Shown piece by piece: positions 1-7,689 of a DNA stretch of 64,000 nucleotides; the stretch's first letter is position 1; each line of letters opens with the position of its first letter. The position numbers were made by a program, and so were the translations under genes. This stretch comes from an uncultured Prevotella sp. (GTDB lineage: Bacteria > Bacteroidota > Bacteroidia > Bacteroidales > Bacteroidaceae), in contig CAJOEC010000001.1 in assembly GCA_905233425.1 (NCBI GenBank), positions 62,001 to 126,000 of the forward strand. Reading direction: 5' to 3'. The notes beneath the pieces were generated by a model. That model was not told the DNA's origin. It ran no database searches and was given only the letters and a program-made list of their open reading frames with translations.

Positions 1-1
1 C

Positions 2-298
2 CTCTCCGTCCGACTGGAGTTCTACGACCTGCTGCACCAGCAGTCCAACCTCACCCGCACCGTCAACTCCATGATGCGTAGCGATACCGAGTACAACTCC
101 ATCACCAGCTACGTCATGCTCCGCGTGAACTACCGTCTGAACCTCTTTGGCACCCGTGAAGCCCGACGTGGCATGATGGGCGGCTTCGGCGGAGGCGGCG
201 GTCGTGGCAACCGAGGCGGCGGAGGCTTCGGCGGAGGCGGCGGTTTCGGCGGAGGCCGTGGCGGTGGCGGCGGCTTCGGCGGCCCCGGAAGAATGTAA
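2..298 (+). CDS. C-terminal end of an outer membrane beta-barrel protein with Gly-rich tail (partial)
   Basis: The frame is open from base 2, so this is the 3' end of a gene that starts outside the window; the ATG at 71 is internal. The visible part has alternating polar/hydrophobic strands (SVRLEFYDLL, SYVMLRVNYRLNLFG) typical of the last strands of a Bacteroidetes TonB-dependent or OMP_b-brl type barrel. It is followed by about 40 residues of almost pure Gly with Phe and Arg, ending GGPGRM. Most barrels end on an aromatic residue at the last strand, so the Gly/Arg tail is an extension. A hairpin that could terminate transcription follows 18 bases after the stop. The exact family cannot be fixed from 98 residues. 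Confidence 0.7.
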   Translation, partial: LSVRLEFYDLLHQQSNLTRTVNSMMRSDTEYNSITSYVMLRVNYRLNLFGTREARRGMMGGFGGGGGRGNRGGGGFGGGGGFGGGRGGGGGFGGPGRM

Positions 299-315
299 GC
301 CCTCAAATCATATCC

Positions 316-353
316 AAAGATGCCCTGTCGCAGAATCGCGGCAGGGCATCTTT
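316..353 (+). terminator. Hairpin after the OMP gene
   Basis: A perfect 12-bp stem (AAAGATGCCCTG paired with CAGGGCATCTTT) starts 18 bases after the stop at 298. The run of T is short (TTTGTG), so it could be a weak intrinsic terminator working in both directions. Confidence 0.6.
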
Positions 354-359
354 GTGTTC

Positions 360-430
360 GACGGCTGCGGAGTTGAGCACCTCAACGTAGATTAGGCCGT
401 AGATGTCAAAGATATGCTGGTTAATGGCTT
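360..430 (-). pseudogene. Possible remnant of a DNA-methylase 3' end
   Basis: Read on the minus strand, this stretch gives an open frame containing INQHIFDIYGLIYVEVLNS. This resembles the C-terminal helix-turn of Eco57I-type methylases; the intact methylase in this window ends with VYHLYGLAYDEVLIIDP. There is no start and no long frame, so it is at most a fossil. It lies just upstream of the promoter of the 511-1053 gene. The resemblance is short and could be chance. Confidence 0.25.
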
Positions 431-470
431 GCTGCTTTTTGCTTCTCATGCAAGATTTTTTACTTCAAGA

Positions 471-502
471 TTTGCTTATGTTCAAGATTCTTGCTACCTT
501 TG
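471..502 (+). promoter_or_regulatory. Bacteroidetes-type promoter, leaderless
   Basis: TTTG at 471-474, a 20-bp spacer and TACCTTTG at 495-502 match the Bacteroidetes -33/-7 consensus. The expected transcription start (about 508-511) falls on the ATG at 511, so the mRNA is probably leaderless. Confidence 0.75.
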
Positions 503-510
503 CATCCAAT

Positions 511-1053
511 ATGAATGATTTCACGGCAGAGTTAGCCAAACTTCACCTGTTGACGGGAGCAGAATTTTCACGTCAGGTTGAGCGGATAGCACTTCGTAAG
601 GAGTTTCATCCGCTCGAAACCGACCCCGAAATCTTTACCGTTGGCGGCGAGAAAAGCGATGACTACCAGAACCTGTTGATGGCAGCAAGAAAGGCCGTGG
701 AACTTGGTTATAAGGTGTTTATTCTGCCCAACCCCAGGGAGATTCGCACACCAGACTTCATATTTGTAAGAAAGAGGGCCTATCGTCTTTATGACCTCAA
801 AACTGTATACGGGAAATCGTCTGTACTTGACAGCCTGCTGGAATCTATTGGGCAATGCAATCGCATTTTGCTTAACCTAACGGTAGAATATAATACGCGT
901 TCACTTGCTTTCGCTATAAACAAATACTTTGAAGTAAACCCAAAAGCTATTGAGGTTCTTGTTTTCAAGGGGCATAAGCAAGTGGCTGTTAACCGAAGTA
1001 TGGCCACCAAACCAGATTTCTTTCTTACTTTCAGAAGGTTATATGAAAGATAA
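511..1053 (+). CDS. Small CdiA C-terminal tRNase-like / PD-(D/E)XK-like protein
   Basis: The protein has 180 residues from the ATG at 511. The track ORF begins at 403, but its first 36 codons overlap the promoter and look non-coding. The core has 'TPDFIF' followed by 'YRLYDLKTVYGK' and then a helix with S-x-G-Q-x-N-R. This is the pattern I associate with the CdiA-C tRNase (BECR/PD-D/EXK-like) domain found as orphan small proteins in Bacteroidetes. If correct, it is a nuclease toxin or toxin-like domain acting on tRNA. No signal peptide, delivery domain or adjacent immunity ORF is seen. It stands alone with its own promoter and terminator beside the defence genes. The family call is moderate; the gene itself is well supported. 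Confidence 0.6.
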   Translation: MNDFTAELAKLHLLTGAEFSRQVERIALRKEFHPLETDPEIFTVGGEKSDDYQNLLMAARKAVELGYKVFILPNPREIRTPDFIFVRKRAYRLYDLKTVYGKSSVLDSLLESIGQCNRILLNLTVEYNTRSLAFAINKYFEVNPKAIEVLVFKGHKQVAVNRSMATKPDFFLTFRRLYER

Positions 1054-1077
1054 AACCACCCTGTTAGGGATGGTTTT
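1052..1077. terminator. Bidirectional terminator hairpin
   Basis: AAAACCA/CCCT pairs with AGGG/TGGTTTT around a 3-base loop. It overlaps the stop codon of the 511-1053 gene on the plus strand. On the minus strand it ends with GGTTTTAT, suitable for the minus-strand transcript that starts near 1173. Confidence 0.65.
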
Positions 1078-1173
1078 AAGTGGAGCAGGGATCGTGATGT
1101 CTTACTCCTGAAGCGGTGTCAATTAAGTCCTGCAACCTCGGGATTCTGCCCGGATAGCCAAAACCATTGTTTT
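1052..1173 (-). ncRNA. Candidate small RNA with its own promoter and terminator
   Basis: A full promoter on the minus strand (TTTG at 1212-1209, 20-bp spacer, TATCTTTG at 1188-1181) points left, away from the methylase gene. No ORF longer than about 15 codons follows. Within 122 bases the transcript meets the hairpin at 1077-1052. It could fold: CCGGG/CCCGG-like hairpin near 1150, and GCAGGA near 1132 can pair with TCCCTGC near 1088. It may be a small RNA, or a promoter orphaned when its gene was lost. Confidence 0.45.
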
Positions 1174-1180
1174 GACGATG

Positions 1181-1212
1181 CAAAGATAAGAAGTTTTTCA
1201 GTAACCACCAAA
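1181..1212 (-). promoter_or_regulatory. Minus-strand promoter of the candidate sRNA
   Basis: The minus strand reads TTTG-N20-TATCTTTG, a complete match to the Bacteroidetes consensus spacing. It lies 30 bases beyond the 3' end of the methylase gene, which it cannot serve. Confidence 0.65.
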
Positions 1213-1241
1213 TGTTTTGGCGTTTTTATTTTCATGCGTCT

Positions 1242-4200
1242 TCATTTTTCTTCTTTATCGTACTCTTCTCGCGTGAATGGCGGTGTGGGGTCAATGATGA
1301 GCACTTCATCGTAGGCCAGGCCGTAGAGGTGATAAACGAGGCGGTCGATGTCATGCTCTTGAAATGATACATCAGCATTGTGGTCTTTGTCTTTCAAAAA
1401 CATTATTTCGTCCACAATTGAGGCTATTATATTAGTATCCTCAGCAACTTTGAACGGAAGAGCAGAAATTGTTGCAGCTTTTAATGTATAAGCACCGCCA
1501 GCGGTCATTACTCCGATATAAGTAAAGTAATAGCTCATCAGTTTACTATTGAGCAATCCAAGTATGTACTTTATATTAAGACTTGTTGATGTAAGAATAT
1601 ATCCGTTACTTGGCAAATAATGTTGAGAATCGTCTAATGTGAATGCCCATTTGTCAGCAGTTAACCCCCAAATTATTTTTTGAGGGCGTTCGAATTCTCT
1701 ATAATATGCAGTATTGTCCAGTATTTCAAACCATTTGTAATTACCGGGTTTCCTTCCTTCAAGATTATTCTCTTCTGTTTTGGGCTTTAATTGGTTATAA
1801 TACCTTGCCAAATGGTTTTTGATCGCAGGATATTTATCAATTATTGTTCCTTTTCGAGTGAAAATTAAATACTCATCACTTTCGTTATAATACCATTTTC
1901 TAATATTCCGTCCTTGAAGCATATTCTTAATGACATCTTTGCTGCTATAATCTTTAGCAACTAAACTTTCTTTCTGTAAGTCATTAATAATGAAGGCCGG
2001 ATTATAACCAGTTGTAACACCTCTATAAATTTTAACTCCTACAATATCACCCAATTGAGTTGTACCATTCTCTAACTTGTTTTTTAATCGCAGCCCTGTC
2101 ATATCAGCAAAAGACCATTCTGTCTCATCAAGTACATTTTGAGGATAAGTTCCAAGTTTGTCTTTATGTTCAACAAACTTGAGTCTAAATTGTTCTTGAT
2201 TTAATTTGAAGAACTTTTCGTATGTGATATTATTATATTGCTTTACTGCATTATTTCCAATACCAATAACTGTACTTGAAACTAAAACGTTCTCAAACAC
2301 CTCTACTTGTTCAAAATCGACGATTCGATGAATATCCTTTTCTGTCAATAATTGGCGCAGTTTCTTACCATATCCTGTAGTAAAAAACTTATTGGTCGTT
2401 ATGTAAGTTAGTTCACCACCTTCTTTGAGAATACGCAGGCCAAGTTCGATAAAGTAAATACTGAAATCTGCTGTACCAGAGTATATGTCATAAATACCTT
2501 TTAAAGTACTTGCAATATACTTCAGTTTCTTGGCTTCCACATACGGTGGGTTCGCAATCACAATATCAAATCCGCCCTTTACCCCAAACATCCACTCTGC
2601 ATCGAAGAAATCGGCGTGGGTATTCTGTTCAAACATATCCCAGTCGGCTAATTTCTGAGCAGCACCTGGGTTGACATAGCCTGTATCCTCGATGGCTTTG
2701 GCGAGAGCCTTACGTGTTTCCTTGATTTGTGCCTTCAGTCGTTGCTTGTCAACATTGCGCTTAGCCAAGAAAATGGCGTGGTTTAGTTCTTTCAGCTTGT
2801 CTTTGTATGAGCGGATGTCCTCTCTGTTCTCGAAGAGTGAGGCATCATATTCGACAGGAATCAGCGTATTCGCCGCCACGAACTTCGATTCGAGGTTGGG
2901 CAGCGGACGTATGCCGAAGTTATGGGCGGCATCGCCTGTTGGGTTCTGGTCAACCACAAGTGAGATAAAGAAGCGGAGTTTCGATATTTGCACGGCAATA
3001 GGCTGAATGTCCACGCCATAGATGCAATGCTCTATCAGGTAGAGTTTGCGGGCATAGTCTGGGTCGTTGACGTGACGGTTGAAGGCTTCCTCGATGTCTG
3101 CCAATCGTGCCTTTCGCTCCTCTTCTTCCTCTGTGCTGAAAGCCTTGCGCGACTGCTCGATGGCAAGGTCAACCATGAAGTCCTTCCACATTTCGTTGGT
3201 GGGATCCACCTGTCGCAGGATATGCACCATCTGCTGGAGCACGCCCATTGGGAAGGCGCCAGAACCACAGGCGGGGTCGAGCACACGGCAGTTGTAGATG
3301 GCTTGCATAATGTTGCGACGCTGGTCTTCATTGAGTGTAGTCTCTTCTGTGGCGTAACTGAGTAGGCTTCGGTATTGCGGTTCCAGTTTGTCACCACAGA
3401 TTCGTTTCAAGTGAGCCACAAGGCTTTCGTCCACCATATACTGCACTATCTCACGAGGCGTATAGAAGGAGCCTGTCTGCTTGCGGGCAGAGGTCTTGGT
3501 CTCAGGGTTATAGGATGCCAGCAGGTTTTCGAAAGCCTTACCCAACAGTTCTGGGTCGAGCGACACTTCCTGGTCAAGCGGTGTGTTCTCCTCGATAGTA
3601 AAGTTGTAACGTTTCAGAATGTCGATGATGCCGCGGGCTGAGACACTTTTCTTCTTACTATCATCGTACCACTTGGAGAGGTCGATACTACGACCTACCT
3701 CGTCGCCGAAGAAGAGCCAGTCGGGCAGATAGAGTTGTTCCAGCGATTCCTTGCGCTCAGAGAAGCCATCATAGTAGAGGTTCTTAGGCTTGTCATCCAA
3801 ACAATCGAAGAGTCCACCATTCAAAAACGGCACACTACTGTTTGCAATCTTCAGAAACTCGTCTGCACCACCATTCTTGAAGTCATCCTTGTAGCGCATC
3901 AGATTATTCACATTATAGTCTGAACGTAAGTATCCCTTCTGACCATCACCTCTAAAACGGCGATTATTGGGCGTATCCTTACCCTCCGGCACGATAGGTC
4001 GGTTCAGCATGGCAAAGAACAAGTTCTGAAGAATCAGACGATAGTACTTGCTATTGTCTGCATCGTAGAGCAACGTCTTCCGCTCGTGAGGATTGAACTC
4101 CTCAATGAAATGGTCACGGATGTAACGTTCATCGAAAAACTCTTCTGGAATGAGGTGTTTCTGTTTCAAGAACCACACGAAGATAATGCGAGTGATGAGA

Positions 4201-4733
4201 CGGATGCAACTCTCATGGTTGAACTTCTCGTCGTCGGCTGTTGTCGAGAGGTCGTTGGGGAAGCGAGCCACCTGAACAGCCCACGCATACCAATCGCTGA
4301 GTTCAGAGTAGAACTTCTTGGTGAGCAGTTCGCTGGAGAATACCTGTATCCAGTGCTTATAAAGCTCTTCAAACGTTGGGTAGGCTTTATCTCCAATGCT
4401 CTCCAAAATGTCAATATGCCCGCGGTGGGGTTGCTGGCAGTTGATGCCTCGAAGCAGGCTCACCTTTCCCAACTTCTCGCCGTCGCGCCATTGCTGGGTG
4501 TATTCGCTGCGCTCGTAAGTGGCGTGTGCCAGACGGTCGCCTTGCTTGATGAATAGCACAACAGGCTGGGCAGCAGCAATGCGATTGAAACCACGAGTCA
4601 GGGTCGCCAACTCTGTACGAGTAAGCGTTTGATTGCGCTTGATGCCAACGGCGAATATCATCATGCCCACATATCTGCCTACGACATTATTGTCGCATTG
4701 CAAATGCTCATACTCGCCAAGGCCGGATTGCAA
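1242..4733 (-). CDS. Eco57I-type N6-adenine DNA methyltransferase (large, 5' end disturbed)
   Basis: A 1163-residue frame. Order of domains: N-terminal helical region; methylase entry motif GSFYTPREIVQ (about 421); SAM-binding motif I VLDPACGSGAF (about 484-494); catalytic motif IV NPPY (728-731); then a C-terminal target-recognition domain of the TaqI-C/Eco57I type ending YGLAYDEVLIIDP. It is expected to methylate adenine in an asymmetric site as part of a restriction or DISARM/BREX-like system. The ORF starts with TTG at 4733; the first ATG is at residue 23. Related proteins usually carry roughly 100 more N-terminal residues, so the start is probably lost. A palindromic element (4722-4741) lies right at the start. 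The TRD half (about 1420-2560) is clearly more AT-rich than the catalytic half. Confidence 0.85.
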   Translation of the reverse strand: MQSGLGEYEHLQCDNNVVGRYVGMMIFAVGIKRNQTLTRTELATLTRGFNRIAAAQPVVLFIKQGDRLAHATYERSEYTQQWRDGEKLGKVSLLRGINCQQPHRGHIDILESIGDKAYPTFEELYKHWIQVFSSELLTKKFYSELSDWYAWAVQVARFPNDLSTTADDEKFNHESCIRLITRIIFVWFLKQKHLIPEEFFDERYIRDHFIEEFNPHERKTLLYDADNSKYYRLILQNLFFAMLNRPIVPEGKDTPNNRRFRGDGQKGYLRSDYNVNNLMRYKDDFKNGGADEFLKIANSSVPFLNGGLFDCLDDKPKNLYYDGFSERKESLEQLYLPDWLFFGDEVGRSIDLSKWYDDSKKKSVSARGIIDILKRYNFTIEENTPLDQEVSLDPELLGKAFENLLASYNPETKTSARKQTGSFYTPREIVQYMVDESLVAHLKRICGDKLEPQYRSLLSYATEETTLNEDQRRNIMQAIYNCRVLDPACGSGAFPMGVLQQMVHILRQVDPTNEMWKDFMVDLAIEQSRKAFSTEEEEERKARLADIEEAFNRHVNDPDYARKLYLIEHCIYGVDIQPIAVQISKLRFFISLVVDQNPTGDAAHNFGIRPLPNLESKFVAANTLIPVEYDASLFENREDIRSYKDKLKELNHAIFLAKRNVDKQRLKAQIKETRKALAKAIEDTGYVNPGAAQKLADWDMFEQNTHADFFDAEWMFGVKGGFDIVIANPPYVEAKKLKYIASTLKGIYDIYSGTADFSIYFIELGLRILKEGGELTYITTNKFFTTGYGKKLRQLLTEKDIHRIVDFEQVEVFENVLVSSTVIGIGNNAVKQYNNITYEKFFKLNQEQFRLKFVEHKDKLGTYPQNVLDETEWSFADMTGLRLKNKLENGTTQLGDIVGVKIYRGVTTGYNPAFIINDLQKESLVAKDYSSKDVIKNMLQGRNIRKWYYNESDEYLIFTRKGTIIDKYPAIKNHLARYYNQLKPKTEENNLEGRKPGNYKWFEILDNTAYYREFERPQKIIWGLTADKWAFTLDDSQHYLPSNGYILTSTSLNIKYILGLLNSKLMSYYFTYIGVMTAGGAYTLKAATISALPFKVAEDTNIIASIVDEIMFLKDKDHNADVSFQEHDIDRLVYHLYGLAYDEVLIIDPTPPFTREEYDKEEK

Positions 4734-4741
4734 ATCCGCCC
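4722..4741. repeat. Palindromic element at the methylase 5' end
   Basis: GGCCGGATT-GCA-AATCCGCC is a near-perfect inverted repeat of the kind seen as dispersed small elements elsewhere in this window. It covers the TTG start of the methylase ORF and probably marks an insertion that separated the methylase from its original start. Confidence 0.5.
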
Positions 4742-4757
4742 TAACGGAACTTGCACC

Positions 4758-5012
4758 TCAGCCGACATTAGTCTTTTTCTTTCCTCTGTTCCCCTTTATC
4801 GACAGGATAGTACCTTTCCTTATGATACATTTTTTGTTTGAATATGGCTTGTCTTGTGATAAGCCATAGCAACGAAGGGTATTATATGTAACCCCAATGG
4901 TCTCATAGTCGTTGTTTTCACAAAGACTTTTGATCGAGCCATAATAACGGTGCTCGTCACCCACTTGAAGATGTATGACGGTTCTGTCACTATTTGAATT
5001 GTTTTCTTTCAT
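4758..5012 (-). CDS. Hypothetical 84-residue protein upstream of the methylase
   Basis: Sequence not recognised. It is charged, with no membrane segment, and ends in a Lys-rich KGNRGKKKTNVG. It has a consensus promoter whose predicted start site coincides with the ATG, so the transcript is probably leaderless. Its TGA stop (4760-4758) is in the same frame as the methylase ORF that begins eight codons later. It is therefore either a separate small gene in the methylase operon or a replacement 5' end. No function is proposed. Confidence 0.55.
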   Translation of the reverse strand: MKENNSNSDRTVIHLQVGDEHRYYGSIKSLCENNDYETIGVTYNTLRCYGLSQDKPYSNKKCIIRKGTILSIKGNRGKKKTNVG

Positions 5013-5019
5013 CTGGATG

Positions 5020-5051
5020 CAAAATTACAACAAAGTTTTTGAATCAACAAA
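5020..5051 (-). promoter_or_regulatory. Promoter for the 84-aa ORF and methylase
   Basis: On the minus strand TTTG (5051-5048), a 20-bp spacer and TAATTTTG (5027-5020) match the consensus. The ATG at 5012 is only 7 bases past the -7 box. Confidence 0.75.
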
Positions 5052-5126
5052 TGTGTCTTGAAACTCTTATTACCCCCAATTAACTTCTTTTATTATTCAA
5101 AATTATGCTTTTATTAAATAAATGTA

Positions 5127-5134
5127 TAACTTTG
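5127..5134 (+). promoter_or_regulatory. -7 box TAACTTTG for the 89-aa ORF
   Basis: TAACTTTG lies 20 bases before the ATG at 5155 and overlaps the upstream ATG at 5122, which rules out that earlier start. No TTTG is seen at the -33 position. Confidence 0.55.
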
Positions 5135-5154
5135 CACACAAAAAGAGTTATAGT

Positions 5155-5424
5155 ATGACAAATGCAGAATTAAGAAATCTTATCATCTTGTTCCAGAAGA
5201 ACAGCATGATTACACTGTCGTGGGGTATGGAAACTGTAACGATGGATGTCGGCGGCTTGAAGTTTAAGGTTAGTGGCAAGAAATATCAAGGCGACGTATC
5301 TGTAACAAAGTGTGATAATTCATATAGAGTAGTCGCAAAGGGTGAGGTTATCATTACAAAACGCGCAAAGTTGATAGATGTGATAGACTCTCTTATTGAG
5401 ACAGACGAGTCTCAAAATCTGTAA
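5155..5424 (+). CDS. Hypothetical 89-residue protein, first gene of the SacI-type R-M cassette
   Basis: Start chosen at 5155 because the earlier ATG (5122) is inside the promoter. The protein begins MTNAELRNLIILFQK and has an alternating beta pattern (ITLSWGMETVTMDVGGLKFKV), suggesting a small alpha/beta fold with no recognised family. It precedes the C5-methylase by 74 bases, in the same direction, but that methylase has its own promoter. A regulator role (as with C proteins of R-M systems) is possible from position only; no helix-turn-helix is evident. Confidence 0.6.
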   Translation: MTNAELRNLIILFQKNSMITLSWGMETVTMDVGGLKFKVSGKKYQGDVSVTKCDNSYRVVAKGEVIITKRAKLIDVIDSLIETDESQNL

Positions 5425-5447
5425 AATGTCTAAAAAAAAGGTTCCAT

Positions 5448-5480
5448 TTTGTTGGTTCTCAAATAAAATGCGTAACTTTG
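5448..5480 (+). promoter_or_regulatory. Promoter of the C5-methylase gene
   Basis: TTTG (5448-5451), 21-bp spacer, TAACTTTG (5473-5480); the ATG follows at 5499. An own promoter for the methylase is useful for protecting the host before the nuclease builds up. Confidence 0.7.
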
Positions 5481-5498
5481 CAAACTAAAGAGTAAGAC

Positions 5499-6599
5499 AT
5501 GGAAATGGAGATTAGGACAATATCACTTTTTTCGGGTGCCGGTGGGCTTGATACTGGTGCCATAAAGGCGGGAGCTTCTATCATCTGGGCTAATGACATG
5601 ATGAAAGAAGCCTGCGAAACTTATAGAAAGAACATTGGCCCACATATTGAACAGGGCGATATCAATACGAAGATAGAGAAACTGAAGAGTTTTGAGAATA
5701 TCGACCTTGTCATAGGTGGCCCCCCTTGCCAAGGCTTCTCAGTGGCAGGCAAGATGGATGCCAACGATCCGAGGAGCCAGCTTATATGGTCTTACGCGCA
5801 CGTCATTGATACGGTTAGACCAAGGGCTTTCGTGATGGAAAATGTAAAGGCACTGGCTACTCTCGACAAGTGGAACGCTGTTCGTGAGCGTCTTCTTCGT
5901 GAATTGCGCTCATACGGATACATGGTCAACCTGATGGTCCTTGATGCTTCTAACTATGATGTTCCCCAGTCACGTGAGCGTGTTTTTGTCGTAGGCTTCA
6001 AGGGTGTGGAATGTCACATACCTGACATTGAAAGGATGATTCTTCCTTACGCCCACAAGGCTCCAACGGTACGTGAAACACTCAGTGTGCTAGATCGCGC
6101 CGGCGAAGGAAACAACAAGGGAACCTGTAAGGCCAAAGTGACACTTGCCGAGCATCCTGTGCTCAGGAAATCGCCTTATGCCGGAATGATTTTCAACGGT
6201 TTGGGCAGGCCCACAAGAGTAGACGGGTATAGTGCAACGCTCCCTGCATCGATGGGTGGCAACAAGACCCCTATCATTGACGAGCATGAACTATATAATG
6301 GTGAGGAGCCTTGGGTGAAGAAATATCATGATAGAATCATGCACGACCCGCAAGCGGCCAAATTCACGCCAGCCCCTCCATTCCTTCGTAGGCTGACTGT
6401 GCAGGAAGCTGCCTTGTTGCAGACGTTCCCTCTTGAATACAAGTTCTGCGGTTCCCAGAGTGCTCAATACACACAGATTGGAAATGCCGTGCCTTGCAAC
6501 CTTGGTAAAGCTGTGATCAGCATGGTTGTTGACGTGTTGAGGGGCAAAAGCCAAATACAATACAAATATGGTGTGCAGACGTCAATAATTTTTAATTAA
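5499..6599 (+). CDS. DNA (cytosine-5-)-methyltransferase of a SacI-like R-M system
   Basis: 366 residues, the usual length for a type II m5C methylase. Motifs in order: I FSGAGGLDTG (11-20); IV GGPPCQGFS (73-81) with catalytic Cys77; VI ENV (114-116); VIII QSRERV; IX RRLTVQEAALLQTFP; X QIGNAVP near the C-terminus. It transfers a methyl group from SAM to cytosine C5 at its recognition site. The endonuclease gene follows with one base between stop and start, so the two are co-transcribed. An in-frame ATG two codons later is an alternative start. Since the partner nuclease looks like SacI, the site may be GAGCTC; that is inference. Confidence 0.95.
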   Translation: MEMEIRTISLFSGAGGLDTGAIKAGASIIWANDMMKEACETYRKNIGPHIEQGDINTKIEKLKSFENIDLVIGGPPCQGFSVAGKMDANDPRSQLIWSYAHVIDTVRPRAFVMENVKALATLDKWNAVRERLLRELRSYGYMVNLMVLDASNYDVPQSRERVFVVGFKGVECHIPDIERMILPYAHKAPTVRETLSVLDRAGEGNNKGTCKAKVTLAEHPVLRKSPYAGMIFNGLGRPTRVDGYSATLPASMGGNKTPIIDEHELYNGEEPWVKKYHDRIMHDPQAAKFTPAPPFLRRLTVQEAALLQTFPLEYKFCGSQSAQYTQIGNAVPCNLGKAVISMVVDVLRGKSQIQYKYGVQTSIIFN

Positions 6600-6600
6600 G

Positions 6601-7680
6601 ATGACAGAAGTAATAGTTGATAAGGCGAGGGCAAGGAATGTCCTTCTAACTGCTTACTGGAAGAAGAAAGAACAGAAAGATGTCTTAGGCAAGTCCATCC
6701 GTGAAGTGATAACAGGTAGCCATAAGACATATCGGTATGTTTTGGTAACGGGATTGTTAGCTAAAGCCACTGAAAAGGCAGTCGATCCATTGTCGCTACA
6801 GGCAAAAGACGCATCCGACGGTGCATACGATGCGCGTTCAATAGCCCATAAGGTTCTCGTACCTTTTGAGCGTGAGCATCTGCCTAACAGCCTTGGAAAC
6901 TCAAACGAGCCATACCTGAATAAGCCAGCCCGTTTCCCCCGGCTGTCATTGGATAATGCCGTAAGAAAGGGGGGCGACAGGATTATTCTTGAAAAGACCA
7001 TTAGCATCTTGTCACAGATGAACACTGTAGCAAAGGCATTGAAGTATTTGAAGTCAGCCTTGTCTGTTATGGAAGAAGTATCAAGAGAGTTCAACAAGAA
7101 ATACGAGATAGACGATACTGGGATTGAGCCAGACAAAACTGCCCAATCCATATTGGATTATGTATGTCGACTGGTAGATAAACCTTGTGAGGGTGAGATT
7201 TGCCCGATTGTAGTTTCCACCCTTGAATCACTTTATCAGCCCAAGACGCTGACTGTGAGGCCACACAAGGTGAATGAAAGCGGCTCATCTTCAAAGGAGA
7301 TAGGTGATATTGACATTACCAATGCAAAGGGTAAGGTCTTGACATCAATAGAAGTCAAAGACAAGAATTTCGGGAAAGAAGATGTGGAGCATGCTATAAG
7401 AAAGTTCCGTGCTGCAGGACTAAAAAGAACAATGTTCGTGTACGGCAAAAATGTGACTTTCGACCATATTAGCGTTTACCAGCTTGCAGCCCGTTATGGA
7501 CGTATGGATTGCTATTGCTGCGTCATATCTATTCTCGACTATGCAAAGTTACGTCTATATTCAATAGATGACATTGATTTGCGCAGTTTTGAGTCCTCAC
7601 TGTTGTGTGTGGCCAAATGTATAAATGCTAAAGACTCTACAATAGAGTGGATAAAGAACAGTGCTGCATTATCAGAATAG
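6601..7680 (+). CDS. SacI-family type II restriction endonuclease
   Basis: 359 residues. The N-terminal half contains RYVLVTGLLAKATE, GAYDARSIAHKVLVPFE and GNSNEPYLNKPARFP, which I recognise as the conserved block of the SacI restriction endonuclease family. The C-terminal half has DIDI (236-239) followed by SIEVKDK (249-255), a D-x(n)-E-x-K pair fitting a PD-(D/E)XK catalytic site. It should cleave unmethylated DNA at the site protected by the adjacent m5C methylase (GAGCTC for SacI itself; specificity here is inferred). It is translationally close to the methylase (1-base gap). Its 3' end abuts the truncated helicase pseudogene on the other strand, which looks like an insertion boundary. 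Confidence 0.8.
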   Translation: MTEVIVDKARARNVLLTAYWKKKEQKDVLGKSIREVITGSHKTYRYVLVTGLLAKATEKAVDPLSLQAKDASDGAYDARSIAHKVLVPFEREHLPNSLGNSNEPYLNKPARFPRLSLDNAVRKGGDRIILEKTISILSQMNTVAKALKYLKSALSVMEEVSREFNKKYEIDDTGIEPDKTAQSILDYVCRLVDKPCEGEICPIVVSTLESLYQPKTLTVRPHKVNESGSSSKEIGDIDITNAKGKVLTSIEVKDKNFGKEDVEHAIRKFRAAGLKRTMFVYGKNVTFDHISVYQLAARYGRMDCYCCVISILDYAKLRLYSIDDIDLRSFESSLLCVAKCINAKDSTIEWIKNSAALSE

Positions 7681-7689
7681 AAAAACTTA

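Noticed and set aside
4758-4760. TGA between the 84-aa ORF and methylase as a selenocysteine codon
   Set aside because: No SECIS-like hairpin was seen after it, and the flanking residues do not continue a recognisable domain.
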